Origin: Pelagadaptatus aseana
GTDB taxonomy: Bacteria > Pseudomonadota > Gammaproteobacteria > Pseudomonadales > Cellvibrionaceae
Direction of reading: 5' to 3'
Length of the DNA stretch: 64,000 bases
Assembly: GCA_040365065.1 (NCBI GenBank)
Contig: BAABNI010000001.1
Location: 1 to 64,000 of the forward strand
Made by a program: the position numbers and the translations under genes. Below are positions 16,668 through 24,829 of the stretch, one piece after another. Below the pieces are notes generated by a model. The model worked only from the letters and a program-made list of their open reading frames with translations. It was not told the DNA's origin and made no database searches. Positions within the stretch are counted from its first letter, which is position 1; each line of letters opens with the position of its first letter.

Positions 16668-17615
16668 ATGTTGAAATACTTTAAACCACTGCCAATTTTT
16701 ATCCTCGGCTGGGCCCTGCTGCTGTGCACCCCGCTGTTTTCCGACATCAGCCTGATCAACGGTCTGGCACAGCTCGCCCTGTTCGCGGTTGTGGTGTGTC
16801 TGCCGGCTTGGAAAACCGGTCGCCTCTCCTACGTGGACATCGGCTGGCCACTGGGATTGGCCGTGATCGGTCTGGTCACCCTGTTGATGGCCGAGGGCGA
16901 TCCCCTGCGCAAAAGCGTGGTCGGCTGTGTCTACCTGTTTATTGGTTTGCGCATGGGGCTGACCGCGCTGAAGATGCTGCGCCTTGGCGCCTTCGATACG
17001 GAACTGCCCCGCTACCAGTTCCAGCGCCGCCGCTGGGAGAAGGCCGGTAAAACCAACACCATGCTGGCAATTCAGGTGGATGCGGTATTGCAGGGGCTGG
17101 CCAATGCCTCGTTCCTCTGCGCTCCGGCCTTTGTGATTGCCATGAACCCCAACCCCGAGATCTCACCCCTCGAAGTCTTTGGCCTGGTGCTGTGGCTGGC
17201 CGCCTTCGCCATGGAAACCATCGCCGACAAACAAAAAGTGGCGTTTATGCGCGAGATGAAACAGCGCGGCGAAAAAGGCAAAGTCTGCAATGTTGGCCTG
17301 TGGCGCTACAGTCGTCACCCCAACTATTTCGCCGAGTGGATGGTGTGGAACGCTCTGGTGATAGCCGCCATTCCGTCTTTTATCGAACTCTATTCGGCGA
17401 TGCCACTGATCAACTGGGTATTGATTGGCGCCTCACTGATGTATGCCTCGTTCATTATGTACAACACGCTGGTGATTTTTACCGGCGCCATTCCCTCGGA
17501 ATACTACTCGGTGCAAAAGCGCCCGGACTACAAACAGTACCAGCAGGAAACCAATATGTTCTTTCCCGGCCCCGTTAAAACTGGTGTTGAAAATACGCTG
17601 GAAGAAACCCGCTGA
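16668..17615 (+). CDS. DUF1295 (steroid 5-alpha-reductase-like) membrane protein
   Basis: 315 residues with about seven hydrophobic helices. The C-terminal half has the family signature LWRYSRHPNYFAEWMVW followed by a long helix and the end motif RPDYKQYQQETNMFFPGP, as in the DUF1295 and isoprenylcysteine-methyltransferase/steroid-reductase superfamily. The signature binds NADPH or S-adenosylmethionine in relatives; the reaction here is not known. It shares strand and probable transcript with the molybdopterin oxidoreductase. Its ribosome site is only CGAGA from the last tandem repeat. A strong terminator follows 25 bp after the stop. Confidence 0.88.
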   Translation: MLKYFKPLPIFILGWALLLCTPLFSDISLINGLAQLALFAVVVCLPAWKTGRLSYVDIGWPLGLAVIGLVTLLMAEGDPLRKSVVGCVYLFIGLRMGLTALKMLRLGAFDTELPRYQFQRRRWEKAGKTNTMLAIQVDAVLQGLANASFLCAPAFVIAMNPNPEISPLEVFGLVLWLAAFAMETIADKQKVAFMREMKQRGEKGKVCNVGLWRYSRHPNYFAEWMVWNALVIAAIPSFIELYSAMPLINWVLIGASLMYASFIMYNTLVIFTGAIPSEYYSVQKRPDYKQYQQETNMFFPGPVKTGVENTLEETR

Positions 17616-17639
17616 ACCTGAGTCCGAAACCCATTGAAT

Positions 17640-17665
17640 TAGCCGGAACCCGTTCCGGCTTTTTT
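17640..17665 (+). terminator. Rho-independent terminator
   Basis: AGCCGGAA (17641-17648) pairs perfectly with TTCCGGCT (17653-17660) around a CCCG loop, followed by a T-run to 17665. It closes the molybdopterin-DUF1295 operon. Confidence 0.93.
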
Positions 17666-17709
17666 GTGCAAGAACAAAAAGTATGGTACAATTATATTGC
17701 GCACAATAT
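17664..17709 (+). promoter_or_regulatory. Promoter and operator-like palindrome before the wax-ester synthase
   Basis: TTGTGC (17664-17669) and TACAAT (17687-17692) are spaced 17 bp, a fair sigma-70 pair. Just downstream the perfect inverted repeat ATATTG-CGCA-CAATAT (17694-17709) covers the expected transcription start, the usual place for a repressor. The leader to the start codon is about 140 bases. No regulator gene adjoins it. Confidence 0.5.
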
Positions 17710-17849
17710 TGTTAGTGAATGTGGCGATTTTGGTGATAGTAAGCCATACCTGTTTGGCTCAATATGATTAACACTCAGGGGGCAGCGGTACAGCATGGTT
17801 TTCTGCCCTTGGCCTTCACTCATACACTGGTCAACTCAAAGGTAACAAC

Positions 17850-19295
17850 ATGAATCACCTCAGCGGTCTGGACGCAACGTTTCTGCACATGGAATCCCCC
17901 GAAACGCCCATGCACATTGGCGGGCTGAGCATATTGGAGCTGCCCCCCGAGTACGAGGGCGATTTTATGGCCGACGTGCGCAACCACATCCTCAACCGCA
18001 TGCATCTGGCTCCGATATTTCAACGCAAGCTGGTTCATATGCCGTTTGATCTGGCCAACCCCATCTGGGTGATGGACGAAGATCTGGACATCGATTACCA
18101 CATTCGCCACGTCATTGTGCCGCCGCCGGCGACGCGGGCCACCGTCGACAAACTGGTGGCACGCCTGCACTCAAGCCTGCTCGACCGCAGTCGCCCGCTG
18201 TGGGAAATGTACGTACTCGATGGCCTGCCTGTACCCAAGGACCTGCCCGAAGGCACCCGCTACGTGGGGCTCTATTCGAAAATGCACCACGCCGCACTCG
18301 ATGGCATGGGCGGCCAGGTACTGATGGAAGCGGTGATGGATGTGTCGGCCAAACCCCGCAAGGTGAAAAAACCACTGCGTCGCCGCGCCGGTGAGCACAG
18401 CGACAATTACGGCATTGCCGAACTCACCGCGTCCGGTGTTTTGCACAACCTGGGGCAAACCATCAAGCTGGCCAGAAACCTGCCGACCCTGACCCGCAAG
18501 GCCACAGAAATTTTACGCCCGACCAAAGCACCGCAGGATACCAGCAAGGAGAAAATGCACTGGTTTGCGCCCAAAACCCCATTGAACGTTACCATCACCA
18601 ATCAACGCAGCTTTGCGCGCTTTTCCATCCCGCTGCAGGAGAGCAAAGAAATCGCCAAGCTTAATGGCGTCAGTCTCAATGACGTCGCCATGGCCATTTC
18701 CGCCGAGGGCATCAACCGCTATCTGGACGACGAGGGCTTCCATGCGGAAGAACCGTTACTGGCCGCCATCCCGGTCAGTCTTCGCCCGGAGGGTAATACC
18801 GAATTGAGCAATCAGGTGTCCATGGCCCGCATGAATCTGGCGACCACCATCAAAGATCCGCTGGAGCGTCTGCACGCCATCAATGATTCAGCTCGTCACG
18901 TCAAACACCTTATGAGTGACATGCAGGCCGTGTTGCCAACCGACTTCCCGTCATTGGGCGCCCCCTGGTTTATGAGCGGACTGGCATCGGTCATGACCCG
19001 CGCCAGAATCTACAACGCCATGCCACCGTTCGCCAATGTCCTGATCTCCAACGTGCCGGGCCCGAACATAACCCTGTATTTTGCCGGAGCCAAGCAGGTC
19101 AGCACCTACCCGGTGTCCATCCCCTACCACGGCATGGGCCTGAACATTACTCTGCAAAGTTACGACGGTTGGCTGGACTTTGGCCTGATTGCCTGCCAGA
19201 AGCTGATGCCGGACATTCACGAACTGGCCCGACACATGGAAGAGGCGCACCGGGATCTGCTGCAGTTAAGTCAGGAGCGATACAACAAGGCATAA
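17850..19295 (+). CDS. Wax ester synthase / diacylglycerol acyltransferase (WS/DGAT)
   Basis: 481 residues, a normal length for the family. It esterifies acyl-CoA with a fatty alcohol or diacylglycerol to make storage lipid at the inner membrane. The catalytic motif HHAALDG is at residues 146-152 (HHxxxDG), with PLWEMYVLDGL just before it. The second-domain landmark SLNDVAMAI (ND motif) and the C-terminal FANVLISNVPGPNI and GMGLNITLQSYDG are present. Such enzymes are common in marine hydrocarbon-using gammaproteobacteria. It is monocistronic, with its own promoter-like region upstream and a hairpin after it. Confidence 0.95.
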   Translation: MNHLSGLDATFLHMESPETPMHIGGLSILELPPEYEGDFMADVRNHILNRMHLAPIFQRKLVHMPFDLANPIWVMDEDLDIDYHIRHVIVPPPATRATVDKLVARLHSSLLDRSRPLWEMYVLDGLPVPKDLPEGTRYVGLYSKMHHAALDGMGGQVLMEAVMDVSAKPRKVKKPLRRRAGEHSDNYGIAELTASGVLHNLGQTIKLARNLPTLTRKATEILRPTKAPQDTSKEKMHWFAPKTPLNVTITNQRSFARFSIPLQESKEIAKLNGVSLNDVAMAISAEGINRYLDDEGFHAEEPLLAAIPVSLRPEGNTELSNQVSMARMNLATTIKDPLERLHAINDSARHVKHLMSDMQAVLPTDFPSLGAPWFMSGLASVMTRARIYNAMPPFANVLISNVPGPNITLYFAGAKQVSTYPVSIPYHGMGLNITLQSYDGWLDFGLIACQKLMPDIHELARHMEEAHRDLLQLSQERYNKA

Positions 19296-19302
19296 AATAA
19301 CC

Positions 19303-19357
19303 CCAATCAGTCCTGAGGAGGTAATAGCCCTAAGGAAACAGCCTCGGGGCTGATTGG
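19303..19357. terminator. Hairpin between convergent genes
   Basis: CCAATCAG (19303-19310) pairs perfectly with CTGATTGG (19350-19357), with partial pairing inside. It lies between the stops of the wax-ester synthase and the Rieske gene. There is no T-run on either side, so any termination would be weak or assisted. Confidence 0.5.
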
Positions 19358-19375
19358 ATATGCAGCACCCCAACC

Positions 19376-20515
19376 TCAAGCCGGAAAGAAAATATTATCC
19401 CCGGCCCGGTAAATCCCTGTCCCTTTTTCTCCGGCGATTCTTGACGCCAGATAATGGTGAAAATCCACCACGATGCGCTCCACTTCAAGCAACGACCCGC
19501 CCCGGCCAAACTGTGAATTGACACCGCGCTGGACCCGCTCACAAATGGCTTTGTCTTCGGCAAAAAACGCATCGGTAAATTGTTCTTCCGCCTGATCCAC
19601 TTTACCTGAAAACGACAGGGCGCCAGAGCGAACCGTGCAGCTGTCGGGCCCTGTGGGCAAGACATTGATCCAGGCCAGCGAGTCTCTCCCCAGAATACCG
19701 ACAAACCCCGGCGGCAAAGCCATCAACACATAATGCTCCTGAGTCACATCGGCACCGCCCATAAGCCATTGCGTTAATTTTCCGGGAGGGTGCTTATACT
19801 GCCCGCCGGTCAGCGACCAATCCGCACCGCCTTCCAGATAAAACGCCTGCCGGGTCGGGGTTAGGGTTTCCAGCGTATCGCGATGCACCCGGAACAGGTG
19901 ATAGCTCTCCATGGCATTTTCCATGGCGAGCTTCCAGTTGCACTGCCAGTGCTCCAGTTTGCCTTCATAAAAATGGTCAAACTGATCGCTGCCATAGAGC
20001 GCCAGATAGCGCTCAATACCCTGATAGCGATCCGCCAGGGGCTCGGCGCCATCATTCAGACTGACAAACACCAACCCCTGCCAGACCTCCACAGCAAACT
20101 GAGGCAGGCAGTGCCGGGATTGATCAACTTCGTGATCGGCTGCCAGTGGCGCCGCCAGCAACTGACCGTCATCGTTGTAAGTCCAGGCGTGATAGGGACA
20201 AATCATTTTCCGGGCCTTACCAAACCCCTCAACATTCAACAGAGCACCGCGATGACGACAGACATTGGACATGACCCGCAACTGATCATCCTGACCGCGA
20301 ATGATGACAATGGGCTCGTCTGCCAGAGTAAAAGCAAAGTAATCGCCCCGCTCTGACACTTGTTTTGCCGCACAGGCGAAGACCCAGTCCGCGTAAAAAA
20401 TTTTCTGCTTTTCGAGTTCGTACACCGCCCGATCGCGGTAGAGGGAAAACGGCAGACATTCGGCATCGGCCAAAGTGGCGACTGCCGCATCGCCGTATAG
20501 TTTTTCAAGAGACAT
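19376..20515 (-). CDS. Rieske non-heme iron oxygenase, large subunit
   Basis: 379 residues from ATG 20515, chosen because GGAGGG lies 8 bases upstream; an ATG at 20569 is inside the previous gene. The Rieske [2Fe-2S] motif is C86-x-H88 and C106-x2-H109 (CRHRG, CPYHAW). The mononuclear iron site has H206 and H211 in NAMESYHLFRVH, with D321 in AEDKAICERVQRG as the likely third ligand. It resembles choline/carnitine-monooxygenase-like members. It would hydroxylate or demethylate an unknown substrate with electrons from a reductase not present here. It overlaps the fatty-acid-hydroxylase gene by 11 bp, so translation is coupled. Confidence 0.92.
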   Translation of the reverse strand: MSLEKLYGDAAVATLADAECLPFSLYRDRAVYELEKQKIFYADWVFACAAKQVSERGDYFAFTLADEPIVIIRGQDDQLRVMSNVCRHRGALLNVEGFGKARKMICPYHAWTYNDDGQLLAAPLAADHEVDQSRHCLPQFAVEVWQGLVFVSLNDGAEPLADRYQGIERYLALYGSDQFDHFYEGKLEHWQCNWKLAMENAMESYHLFRVHRDTLETLTPTRQAFYLEGGADWSLTGGQYKHPPGKLTQWLMGGADVTQEHYVLMALPPGFVGILGRDSLAWINVLPTGPDSCTVRSGALSFSGKVDQAEEQFTDAFFAEDKAICERVQRGVNSQFGRGGSLLEVERIVVDFHHYLASRIAGEKGTGIYRAGDNIFFPA

Positions 20516-21443
20516 CGGTTTTACCCTCCGGCCATTGTCCGTTTGCACGGATATGTTGTTTTTCATCATGGCACCAGCCCGGTGGCATAATCAGATAGGC
20601 CAACGCCAAACTCAATTTGGGAGCCGAAAGCATTTTCCTCCACAGATCAATCAGGCCACTGAAAAATATTTTGAGGGGATTCAGGCTGTTCAACGGCGGA
20701 TTGACGCCATAAACCACCGTCGCTTTTTCTGCGGCAAAGGTGCCAAACAGGCGATCCCAAACAATAAAAATCCCGGCGTAATTTTTATCGATGTATTCCC
20801 GATTGGAACCGTGATGCACCCGATGATGGGAAGGTGTATTGAACACCGCCTCAATGGGACGCGGCAATTTTTTAACAACCTCGGTGTGCAATGCGGTTTG
20901 ATACAACTGCACCAGCATTTCGGCCAATAACACCAACAGCGGATTAAAGCCCAGCAACACCAGCGGCAGATGAAACAGTAATGGCAGCACACTATCGAGC
21001 GGACCAAAGCGGTAGGCCACAGAAATATTAAAATGGTTTGAACTGTGATGTACCGTATGAGTGGCCCAGGCGACCCCGACTCGATGGGCGAAGCGATGCT
21101 CCCAATAGTAGGCAAAATCCGCCAGCACCACCGCCGCAATAACCATCAAGGGTGTCGTTTCCAGAGTCAACAGACGCCACTCATCGTAAACGTAGTAAAA
21201 GACATTGAGATAAATCACCCCGATCGCCAGAGTGATCCCCAGAAAAAATATCAGGGTCACAAAATTTGCAACGGTATCGCCCAGCAGCTTACGGGTAAAT
21301 TGTTTGCGCAGTGCGTACAAACCCAGCTCAATCAGCAAAAATGCAATGGAAGCGGTAAAAAACCAATCGCCAATTGCGGTCTCCCAGTAATAGAGCTCGG
21401 CATCACTGAGTCTCTGCATCATCCAATCCATTGTCTTCACCAC
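20505..21443 (-). CDS. Fatty acid hydroxylase / sterol desaturase-family membrane protein
   Basis: 312 residues if GTG 21443 is used; ATG at 21429-21431 is the conservative start. Several membrane helices surround the di-iron histidine boxes: H116-x3-H120 (HRFAH), H129-x2-HH133 (HTVHH) and H207-x2-HH211 (HRVHH), with an extra H186. Members hydroxylate or desaturate acyl chains or sterols at the membrane face using O2. The start abuts the TAG of the DUF2141 gene and the stop overlaps the Rieske start by 11 bp. The three thus form a tight operon read leftward from the TetR-controlled region. Confidence 0.92.
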   Translation of the reverse strand: MVKTMDWMMQRLSDAELYYWETAIGDWFFTASIAFLLIELGLYALRKQFTRKLLGDTVANFVTLIFFLGITLAIGVIYLNVFYYVYDEWRLLTLETTPLMVIAAVVLADFAYYWEHRFAHRVGVAWATHTVHHSSNHFNISVAYRFGPLDSVLPLLFHLPLVLLGFNPLLVLLAEMLVQLYQTALHTEVVKKLPRPIEAVFNTPSHHRVHHGSNREYIDKNYAGIFIVWDRLFGTFAAEKATVVYGVNPPLNSLNPLKIFFSGLIDLWRKMLSAPKLSLALAYLIMPPGWCHDEKQHIRANGQWPEGKTDVS

Positions 21444-21908
21444 CTATTGCGCATAAAAAGTTTTCAATGACACAAATTGCGCCGCCCCGTTAACCGTGAA
21501 GGCCGCCTCATCAAAACTCAGGGCCTGCCACATGTGCCTTGCTCTGGAAATACCCCACCCCTCCATGGCCTGACCATCGGCAAAATCAAAGCGCTGATTG
21601 CCATTTTGATCGTGAAAATAGTGAATGGCATATTGCCCCGGCATCACATCGTCCAGACGAAAGCGCACCGCTGCCATCTCCTCAGGGCCAGCCAAACCTT
21701 CTACCTGACGCGACAGTATCGCCACCGTGTTTTGCTGATCATAGGTTGCAAACGACTTGGCGTCCCGATACAGCGCCAGAGTCACACTGCCACCGCGCGA
21801 TACCTCAATACCCTTGAGCTCAATGGTCAGGTCACCGGCACTCACACTGCTCACCATAGCCAACAACATTAACCCGCAACCGGTCCTAATAGCCTTCCGT
21901 TTCAGCAT
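21444..21908 (-). CDS. DUF2141 exported protein
   Basis: 154 residues. A signal peptide (about 1-24, ending VSAGD) precedes a single beta-sandwich domain with the DUF2141 features: GGSVTLALY, MPGQYAIHYFHDQNGNQRFDFADG and EGWGISRA. Members are periplasmic or outer-membrane proteins of unknown function, often beside carotenoid, sterol or lipid enzymes. It is the first gene of the operon with the hydroxylase and Rieske genes. Its promoter region holds two inverted repeats shared with the divergent TetR gene. Confidence 0.88.
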   Translation of the reverse strand: MLKRKAIRTGCGLMLLAMVSSVSAGDLTIELKGIEVSRGGSVTLALYRDAKSFATYDQQNTVAILSRQVEGLAGPEEMAAVRFRLDDVMPGQYAIHYFHDQNGNQRFDFADGQAMEGWGISRARHMWQALSFDEAAFTVNGAAQFVSLKTFYAQ

Positions 21909-21926
21909 AGCAACACCCTCAAAAAG

Positions 21927-21950
21927 TAAATTATCAAAAATGACAATTTA
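21927..21950. promoter_or_regulatory. Operator-like inverted repeat 1 (TetR/DUF2141 divergent region)
   Basis: TAAATTATCA (21927-21936) and TGACAATTTA (21941-21950) are complementary at 9 of 10 positions around AAAA. It lies just upstream of the DUF2141 start, and shares the ATTGTCA-type half-site with the second repeat. Confidence 0.7.
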
Positions 21951-21972
21951 CAAACTACAGACCCAATGATAG

Positions 21973-21990
21973 ATTGTCAACAAAGACAAT
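21973..21990. promoter_or_regulatory. Operator-like inverted repeat 2
   Basis: ATTGTC (21973-21978) and GACAAT (21985-21990) are perfectly complementary around AACAAA, 22 bp before the TetR start. The half-site recurs in repeat 1, suggesting one dimeric repressor binding both and controlling both directions. Confidence 0.7.
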
Positions 21991-22011
21991 TTACTGGAGA
22001 TCCTGTCGCCA

Positions 22012-22590
22012 ATGCCAAGACCCAGCGTCAAGAAACAGCGCACAGAAGAAATCATGCAGGCCTTTGAGCGCTGCGTGATTCGCTATGGCGTGGAGGGTTC
22101 AACTCTGGAGCGATTGGCCGAGGAATCGGGCCTGCAGCGAAGTCTGATCCGCCACTACAGCGGCAACCGGGATGATTTGATTCAGGCGTTGCTGCAACGC
22201 TTTCTGGATGAATCGCAACGGCAAACCGATCTGCTGATCGACTATTTACCGCAGACAGGTGTGGCAGACTCACTGGTGGATGCCCTGTTTGCCAGTGACT
22301 ACCACGACAATCACTACAGTCTGCTGGCCAACGCCCTGTTCAGCGCCGCGGCCAACACTCCGGCTCTGGCCGCCCCCTTAAAAGCATCGGTGGATCAATT
22401 TATCAACGCCATTACCGAGCTGCTGCATCAGGCACACCCGAACAGGACCCGCAAAGACTGTTATGTGGTGGCCTCCGGTGTGATTGGCATCTACTTCAAT
22501 ATAGAGTCGGTGCATCATCTGGGCGACACCAGTGAGTGGCGCGAAGCCTCCCTGAAAAGCGCCCGCCTATTGGTCAACACCTTGCCTTGA
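22012..22590 (+). CDS. TetR/AcrR-family transcription regulator
   Basis: 192 residues. Residues about 10-57 form the helix-turn-helix (TLERLAEESGLQRSLIRHYSGNRDDLI), in which Y-x-x-N-R replaces the usual Y-x-F/Y-x-x-K. The rest is a helical ligand and dimer domain. ATG 22012 is preceded by TGGAGAT at a suitable distance. The gene diverges from the DUF2141-hydroxylase-Rieske operon, with two inverted repeats in the 103-bp gap. Autorepression plus operon repression by a lipid-like ligand is the simplest model. Confidence 0.93.
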   Translation: MPRPSVKKQRTEEIMQAFERCVIRYGVEGSTLERLAEESGLQRSLIRHYSGNRDDLIQALLQRFLDESQRQTDLLIDYLPQTGVADSLVDALFASDYHDNHYSLLANALFSAAANTPALAAPLKASVDQFINAITELLHQAHPNRTRKDCYVVASGVIGIYFNIESVHHLGDTSEWREASLKSARLLVNTLP

Positions 22591-22737
22591 CAGAAACCAG
22601 CGGGCCAGTCACAACAGCCCTTTATTGCTGCTCAGTGAGACAGACTGTCTATAAAGCTTCACGATATTGCACCGATACATCTGTTATAACCTTTTCCACG
22701 TAACAGAATCATCGCCTTCCCTTAAAAGGACCGCCCT

Positions 22738-24702
22738 ATGCGCCTATGGCTTTCTCAGTACCTCACCCACCTGATCAAATTGCCCATCGCCATATTGGTC
22801 ATCATCATGATGGTCGACACCCAGAGAGCCATCACTCAATACCGCAGCGCAGACTACACCGGAACTGTGGGCATGCTGCTGGAGAAAAGCATGGCATTGA
22901 CCCACGAGATGCAAAAAGAGCGAGGCATGTCGGCCGGTTTTATCAGTTCCAGTGGCAATAAATTCAGCTCGGAACTGCCACGGCAGCGCCAGCTGGTGGA
23001 TCAGGCTCTTGCCGATCTGCAACTGGAACTTGAGGACATGTCCCTCGACGAACAAACCCGCCAACGCATCGATGAACTGCAGGGGCGCTGGCAACAACTG
23101 CCCGACATGCGTCGACAGATTGATGGCTTGTCGATGCCATTGGCCGAAATGCTGAAGTACTTTACCACCAACAACAGGCTCACCATTGAGCTCTCGACAC
23201 TGTCGAGTCACCACATTGCTGACCCCCGCAGCCGCGAACAGTTTGCAGCGTTATTCAATCTGGCCAATATCAAGGAGAACGCCGGAATCGAACGGGCGGT
23301 ACTCAGCTCGGTATTCACCAACAAAGCCTTTAATCCCGATCTCTATATCCGCTTTCTGAATCTGGTCAATCGGCAAGACACCTATCTCTATGCCGCCGAA
23401 CTGCTCACCGACAAAAACTTCCTGCCCTTTTTGCAGGAATTCAAACAATCCGAAGAACAACAACAGGTTCAGGCATTCCGCGACATAGCCACCGGCGATG
23501 GCAATAATTTTGACGTCGCACCGGAGACCTGGTTTGCAGCCGCCAGCAAACGCATCAACCGCCTCAAACAACTGGAAGACACACTGCTGACGCAAGTCAG
23601 TGAACACGCCTCCCAACTCAAATGGGAGTCCAGCCTGGTGGTCGGCGTCATGCTGGCCTTGCTGGCACTGACGCTGTATCTGGCCTGGGTCATCCACCAA
23701 ACGCTGGCTATGAGTAAAAGACAAACCCTGCTGATTGCCGAGCGCATGCAGTCCCTGACTGACAATCGCGATTTGACTCAATCCATTGACACAATCACCA
23801 AGGACGATCTGGGCAAGATTGCGCTGCAATTGAATGACACATTGGCACAACTGCGCTCTGATTTTGAATCCTTTCAGGAATCCGCTCACGAAGTAGCTGC
23901 CTCAAGCCATCAGTCGGTGGAGAGCTCTGGCCAGAGCAAACAGGGTCTTTTGGACATGCACGCCCGGGTAGAAAATCTGACGGGTCTGACCCAGCAGCTC
24001 GATCACGTTGTCAACGGTAATATTCAGCAGGTTTCTGAAGCCGCCAACATGGCCGAGGACGTACTGGGCAGCGCCGAACAGGGCACAGCCACATTAAAAC
24101 AGGCGGTATCCAGCATCAAAGATACCGCCAGTGACGTTGCAACGGTTCAACAACAGATCGAACAGCTCAACAGCAAAGTCAATGAGATTCTCAGCATGGT
24201 GGACATCATCCGCTCCGTTGCCGAGCAGACCAATCTGCTGGCGCTGAACGCGGCAATTGAAGCCGCTCGCGCAGGAGAGCAGGGGCGCGGTTTTGCGGTA
24301 GTGGCCGATGAAGTTCGCTCACTGGCGCAGCGTACCCAGAATTCCACGGAAGACATTGCACAGATTGTTGACGAGTTGATCCAAAGTTCTCAAGAGGCTT
24401 TCGCGACCATTACCCACAGTACCGAAAAAGCCACGGCAACGGTCGAGGTCATTGAAAGTATCGACAGCATCCTCAACTCTACGGCTGAGAAAATGCATTC
24501 ACTCAACACCATGACGGCCAACATCAATCGCTGCTCAACCCAGCAGCTGGAAGAATTGTCCCGGGTTATGAACAACGTCAATGACATCGGCAGTTCTGCC
24601 AACGACGGCGTAGCGACCACCGAAGAAGTTTTAACGTCCGCCAATCGCCTGTTGCAAACCGCCGACAGCATGCAGGAAAAAATCACCACCTACCGGATTT
24701 GA
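22738..24702 (+). CDS. Methyl-accepting chemotaxis protein with NIT (nitrate/nitrite-sensing) domain
   Basis: 654 residues. N-terminal helix (about 8-26), then a periplasmic helical domain (about 35-290) with the NIT pattern HEMQKERGMSAGF and RQRQLVDQAL, a second helix (about 296-318) and a short HAMP-like linker. The signalling domain (about 370-654) has the conserved hairpin tip EQTNLLALNAAIEAARAGEQ followed by GRGFAVVADEVRSLAQRT. It should relay an external signal to CheA. The NIT domain binds nitrate or nitrite in some members, but no nitrate genes are nearby. No other chemotaxis genes adjoin it. Confidence 0.92.
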   Translation: MRLWLSQYLTHLIKLPIAILVIIMMVDTQRAITQYRSADYTGTVGMLLEKSMALTHEMQKERGMSAGFISSSGNKFSSELPRQRQLVDQALADLQLELEDMSLDEQTRQRIDELQGRWQQLPDMRRQIDGLSMPLAEMLKYFTTNNRLTIELSTLSSHHIADPRSREQFAALFNLANIKENAGIERAVLSSVFTNKAFNPDLYIRFLNLVNRQDTYLYAAELLTDKNFLPFLQEFKQSEEQQQVQAFRDIATGDGNNFDVAPETWFAAASKRINRLKQLEDTLLTQVSEHASQLKWESSLVVGVMLALLALTLYLAWVIHQTLAMSKRQTLLIAERMQSLTDNRDLTQSIDTITKDDLGKIALQLNDTLAQLRSDFESFQESAHEVAASSHQSVESSGQSKQGLLDMHARVENLTGLTQQLDHVVNGNIQQVSEAANMAEDVLGSAEQGTATLKQAVSSIKDTASDVATVQQQIEQLNSKVNEILSMVDIIRSVAEQTNLLALNAAIEAARAGEQGRGFAVVADEVRSLAQRTQNSTEDIAQIVDELIQSSQEAFATITHSTEKATATVEVIESIDSILNSTAEKMHSLNTMTANINRCSTQQLEELSRVMNNVNDIGSSANDGVATTEEVLTSANRLLQTADSMQEKITTYRI

Positions 24703-24721
24703 CTGTTTCACAGCTTGAATC

Positions 24722-24776
24722 CCGTTGCTTTGATGCCTGCTCCGCCATCTGAATAACGGGGCCATCAAAACAACGG
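24722..24776. terminator. Long hairpin between convergent genes
   Basis: CCGTTGCTTTGATG (24722-24735) pairs with CATCAAAACAACGG (24763-24776) at 13 of 14 positions around a 27-base loop. It is between the stops of the chemoreceptor and the oxidoreductase large subunit. No strong T-run follows it. Confidence 0.55.
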
Positions 24777-24829
24777 CGGTATTGAATGCAACCGGGCAAC
24801 GCGGCTATGGGATAACTCGATACCCCCGA

